Positions 63,178 to 64,000 of a stretch of 64,000 nt of DNA are shown here, piece by piece. Position numbers and translations under genes: made by a program. The notes below the pieces were generated by a model, which was given only the letters and a program-made list of their open reading frames with translations, searched no databases and was not told the DNA's origin. The number at the start of each line of letters is the position of its first letter. The stretch's first letter is position 1. This stretch comes from Streptacidiphilus sp041262165 (GTDB taxonomy: Bacteria; Actinomycetota; Actinomycetes; Streptomycetales; Streptomycetaceae), in contig NZ_JBGCBY010000006.1 in NCBI RefSeq assembly GCF_041262165.1, positions 124,001 to 188,000 on the forward strand, in the 5' to 3' direction.

Positions 63178-64000
63178 TCAGCTCCGCCCGTCGATCAGTT
63201 CCCCGTACGCCTGCAGCACGTCCGGCAGGCGCAGCGTCGCCAGGTCCTGGCGGGTCGGCGGCTCGGCGAGGACGGAGAGCCGCAGGTCGCGGTAGGCGCA
63301 GGACTTCTCGTACAGGGTGCGCATGAAGCGGCCGTTGCCGAGGTCGTCGATCCAGCCCTCGTGGACCACGTGTGCGCAGATGCTGCGCAGCTCCTCCAGC
63401 GCCTCCTCGTCCCAGTAGTCCCCGTCGCTCGCCGCCAGGGCCTGGCCGATCGCGGTGAGCTCGGCCGGACGGTAGCTGGGGAAGTCGACCCGGCTGGTGA
63501 AGCGGGAGTTGAGGCCCGGATTGGCGGCGAGCAGCCGGTTCATGCCCTCCGGGTACCCGGCCAGGATCACGACCAGGCGGTCGCGGTTGTCCTCGGCCCG
63601 CTTCAGCAGCACCTGCAGAGCCTCGTCCCCGTACGCGTCGCCCTTGCTGTAGCCGGAGTTGGCGAGGCTGTACGCCTCGTCGATGAAGAGCACGCCGTCC
63701 AAGGCGGAGTCGATCAGCTCGTTGGCCTTCACCGCCGTCTGGCCCAGGAACTCGCCGACCAGGTCCGCCCGCTGCGCCTCCACCAGATGGTCGCCGGAAA
63801 GCAGCCCGAGGGCGTAGAAGACCCGGCCGAGGATCCGCGCCACCGTGGTCTTCCCGGTGCCGGAGGGGCCCGAGAAGACGAAGTGTCTCTTCGGCGGCTG
63901 CACCGGCAGGCCCTGGTCGGCACGCAGCTGCGCCATCCGCAGCTGCGCGGACAGTGCCAGCACCTGGCGTTTGACCGGTTCCATGCCGACCATCCGGTCG
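63178..64000 (-). CDS. CbxX/CfxQ-type AAA ATPase (5' end outside window)
   Basis: At least 274 residues of a AAA+ protein whose frame stays open to the window edge, so the N-terminus is missing (the visible start DRMVGMEPVKRQV is the normal entry into the AAA domain, not a start). Walker A is GPSGTGKTT, Walker B GVLFIDEAYSLA, then sensor ILAGYPEGMNRLL and the CbxX-typical NPGLNSRFTSRVDFPSY. Relatives include the Rubisco activase CbbX, SpoVK and the EccA component of type VII secretion. It converges with the ABC permease gene, 34 bases apart. Confidence 0.9.
   Translation of the reverse strand, partial: DRMVGMEPVKRQVLALSAQLRMAQLRADQGLPVQPPKRHFVFSGPSGTGKTTVARILGRVFYALGLLSGDHLVEAQRADLVGEFLGQTAVKANELIDSALDGVLFIDEAYSLANSGYSKGDAYGDEALQVLLKRAEDNRDRLVVILAGYPEGMNRLLAANPGLNSRFTSRVDFPSYRPAELTAIGQALAASDGDYWDEEALEELRSICAHVVHEGWIDDLGNGRFMRTLYEKSCAYRDLRLSVLAEPPTRQDLATLRLPDVLQAYGELIDGRS

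Overview
The window comes from a high-GC actinomycete of the family Streptomycetaceae. The evidence is a strong G/C bias at third codon positions, frequent GTG and TTG starts, chains of genes with ATGA/GTGA/TTGA overlaps, a full-length BldD developmental regulator, the streptomycete nucleoid protein sIHF, a PriA lacking helicase motifs, and a gene order that (from memory) follows the nusB-bldD-pyr-gmk-rpoZ-metK-priA-def-fmt-rsmB-rpe-rib-hisEG block of Streptomyces coelicolor. The genus cannot be fixed from the sequence alone.

Layout. 1-2.9 kb: end of a P-loop protein, an M24-fold pseudopeptidase, efp and nusB. 2.9-17.8 kb: about 15 kb of accessory DNA between nusB and bldD. It holds a hypothetical gene, a SnoaL-like protein, a large LuxR-type ATPase regulator, a winged-helix protein, an SRPBCC protein, an SDR enzyme, and a 4-hydroxyproline/D-proline catabolic cluster: a three-subunit flavin dehydrogenase, a deaminase of the dihydrodipicolinate synthase fold, a 2-epimerase, an imino-acid reductase and a GntR regulator. 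17.8-30.6 kb: bldD diverging from the pyrimidine operon pyrR-pyrB-pyrC-orf-carA-carB-pyrD-pyrK-pyrD(1B)-pyrF. This operon encodes both a quinone-type (class 2) and a class 1B dihydroorotate dehydrogenase; pyrE is absent. 30.6-35.1 kb: sIHF, gmk, rpoZ, coaBC, metK. 35.1-44.5 kb: a YbjQ-family gene, priA, an HTH gene, def-fmt, rsmB, rpe and guaB1 (a GMP reductase-type IMPDH paralog). 44.5-52.8 kb: a mixed stretch (DUF5995, NAD-epimerase/HTH divergent pair, small membrane protein, GT-C-like membrane protein, PPOX-fold protein, YbaK deacylase, NarL-type two-component pair). 52.8-57.8 kb: an FMN riboswitch, a 30-codon ORF, ribE-ribM-ribBA-ribH, then hisE and hisG. 57.8-64 kb: a PH-like membrane protein, two CNNM/CBS proteins, an ABC-2 exporter pair and the start of a CbxX-type AAA ATPase gene.

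Regulation visible in the DNA: a BldD box upstream of bldD (one mismatch to consensus), a PyrR RNA-binding loop just before the pyrR Shine-Dalgarno, the FMN riboswitch, a promoter that should make gmk mRNA leaderless, and many strong hairpin terminators.

The least explained parts are two families of interspersed inverted-repeat elements. One is a roughly 170-210 bp element in four copies with a conserved internal hairpin. The other is a 215 bp element whose terminal sequence reappears as a bare hairpin 32 kb away. In addition, several genes carry short tandem repeats across or just after their stop codon, there are two candidate small ORFs coupled to metabolic genes, and the M24 peptidase homolog beside efp has lost its metal ligands.
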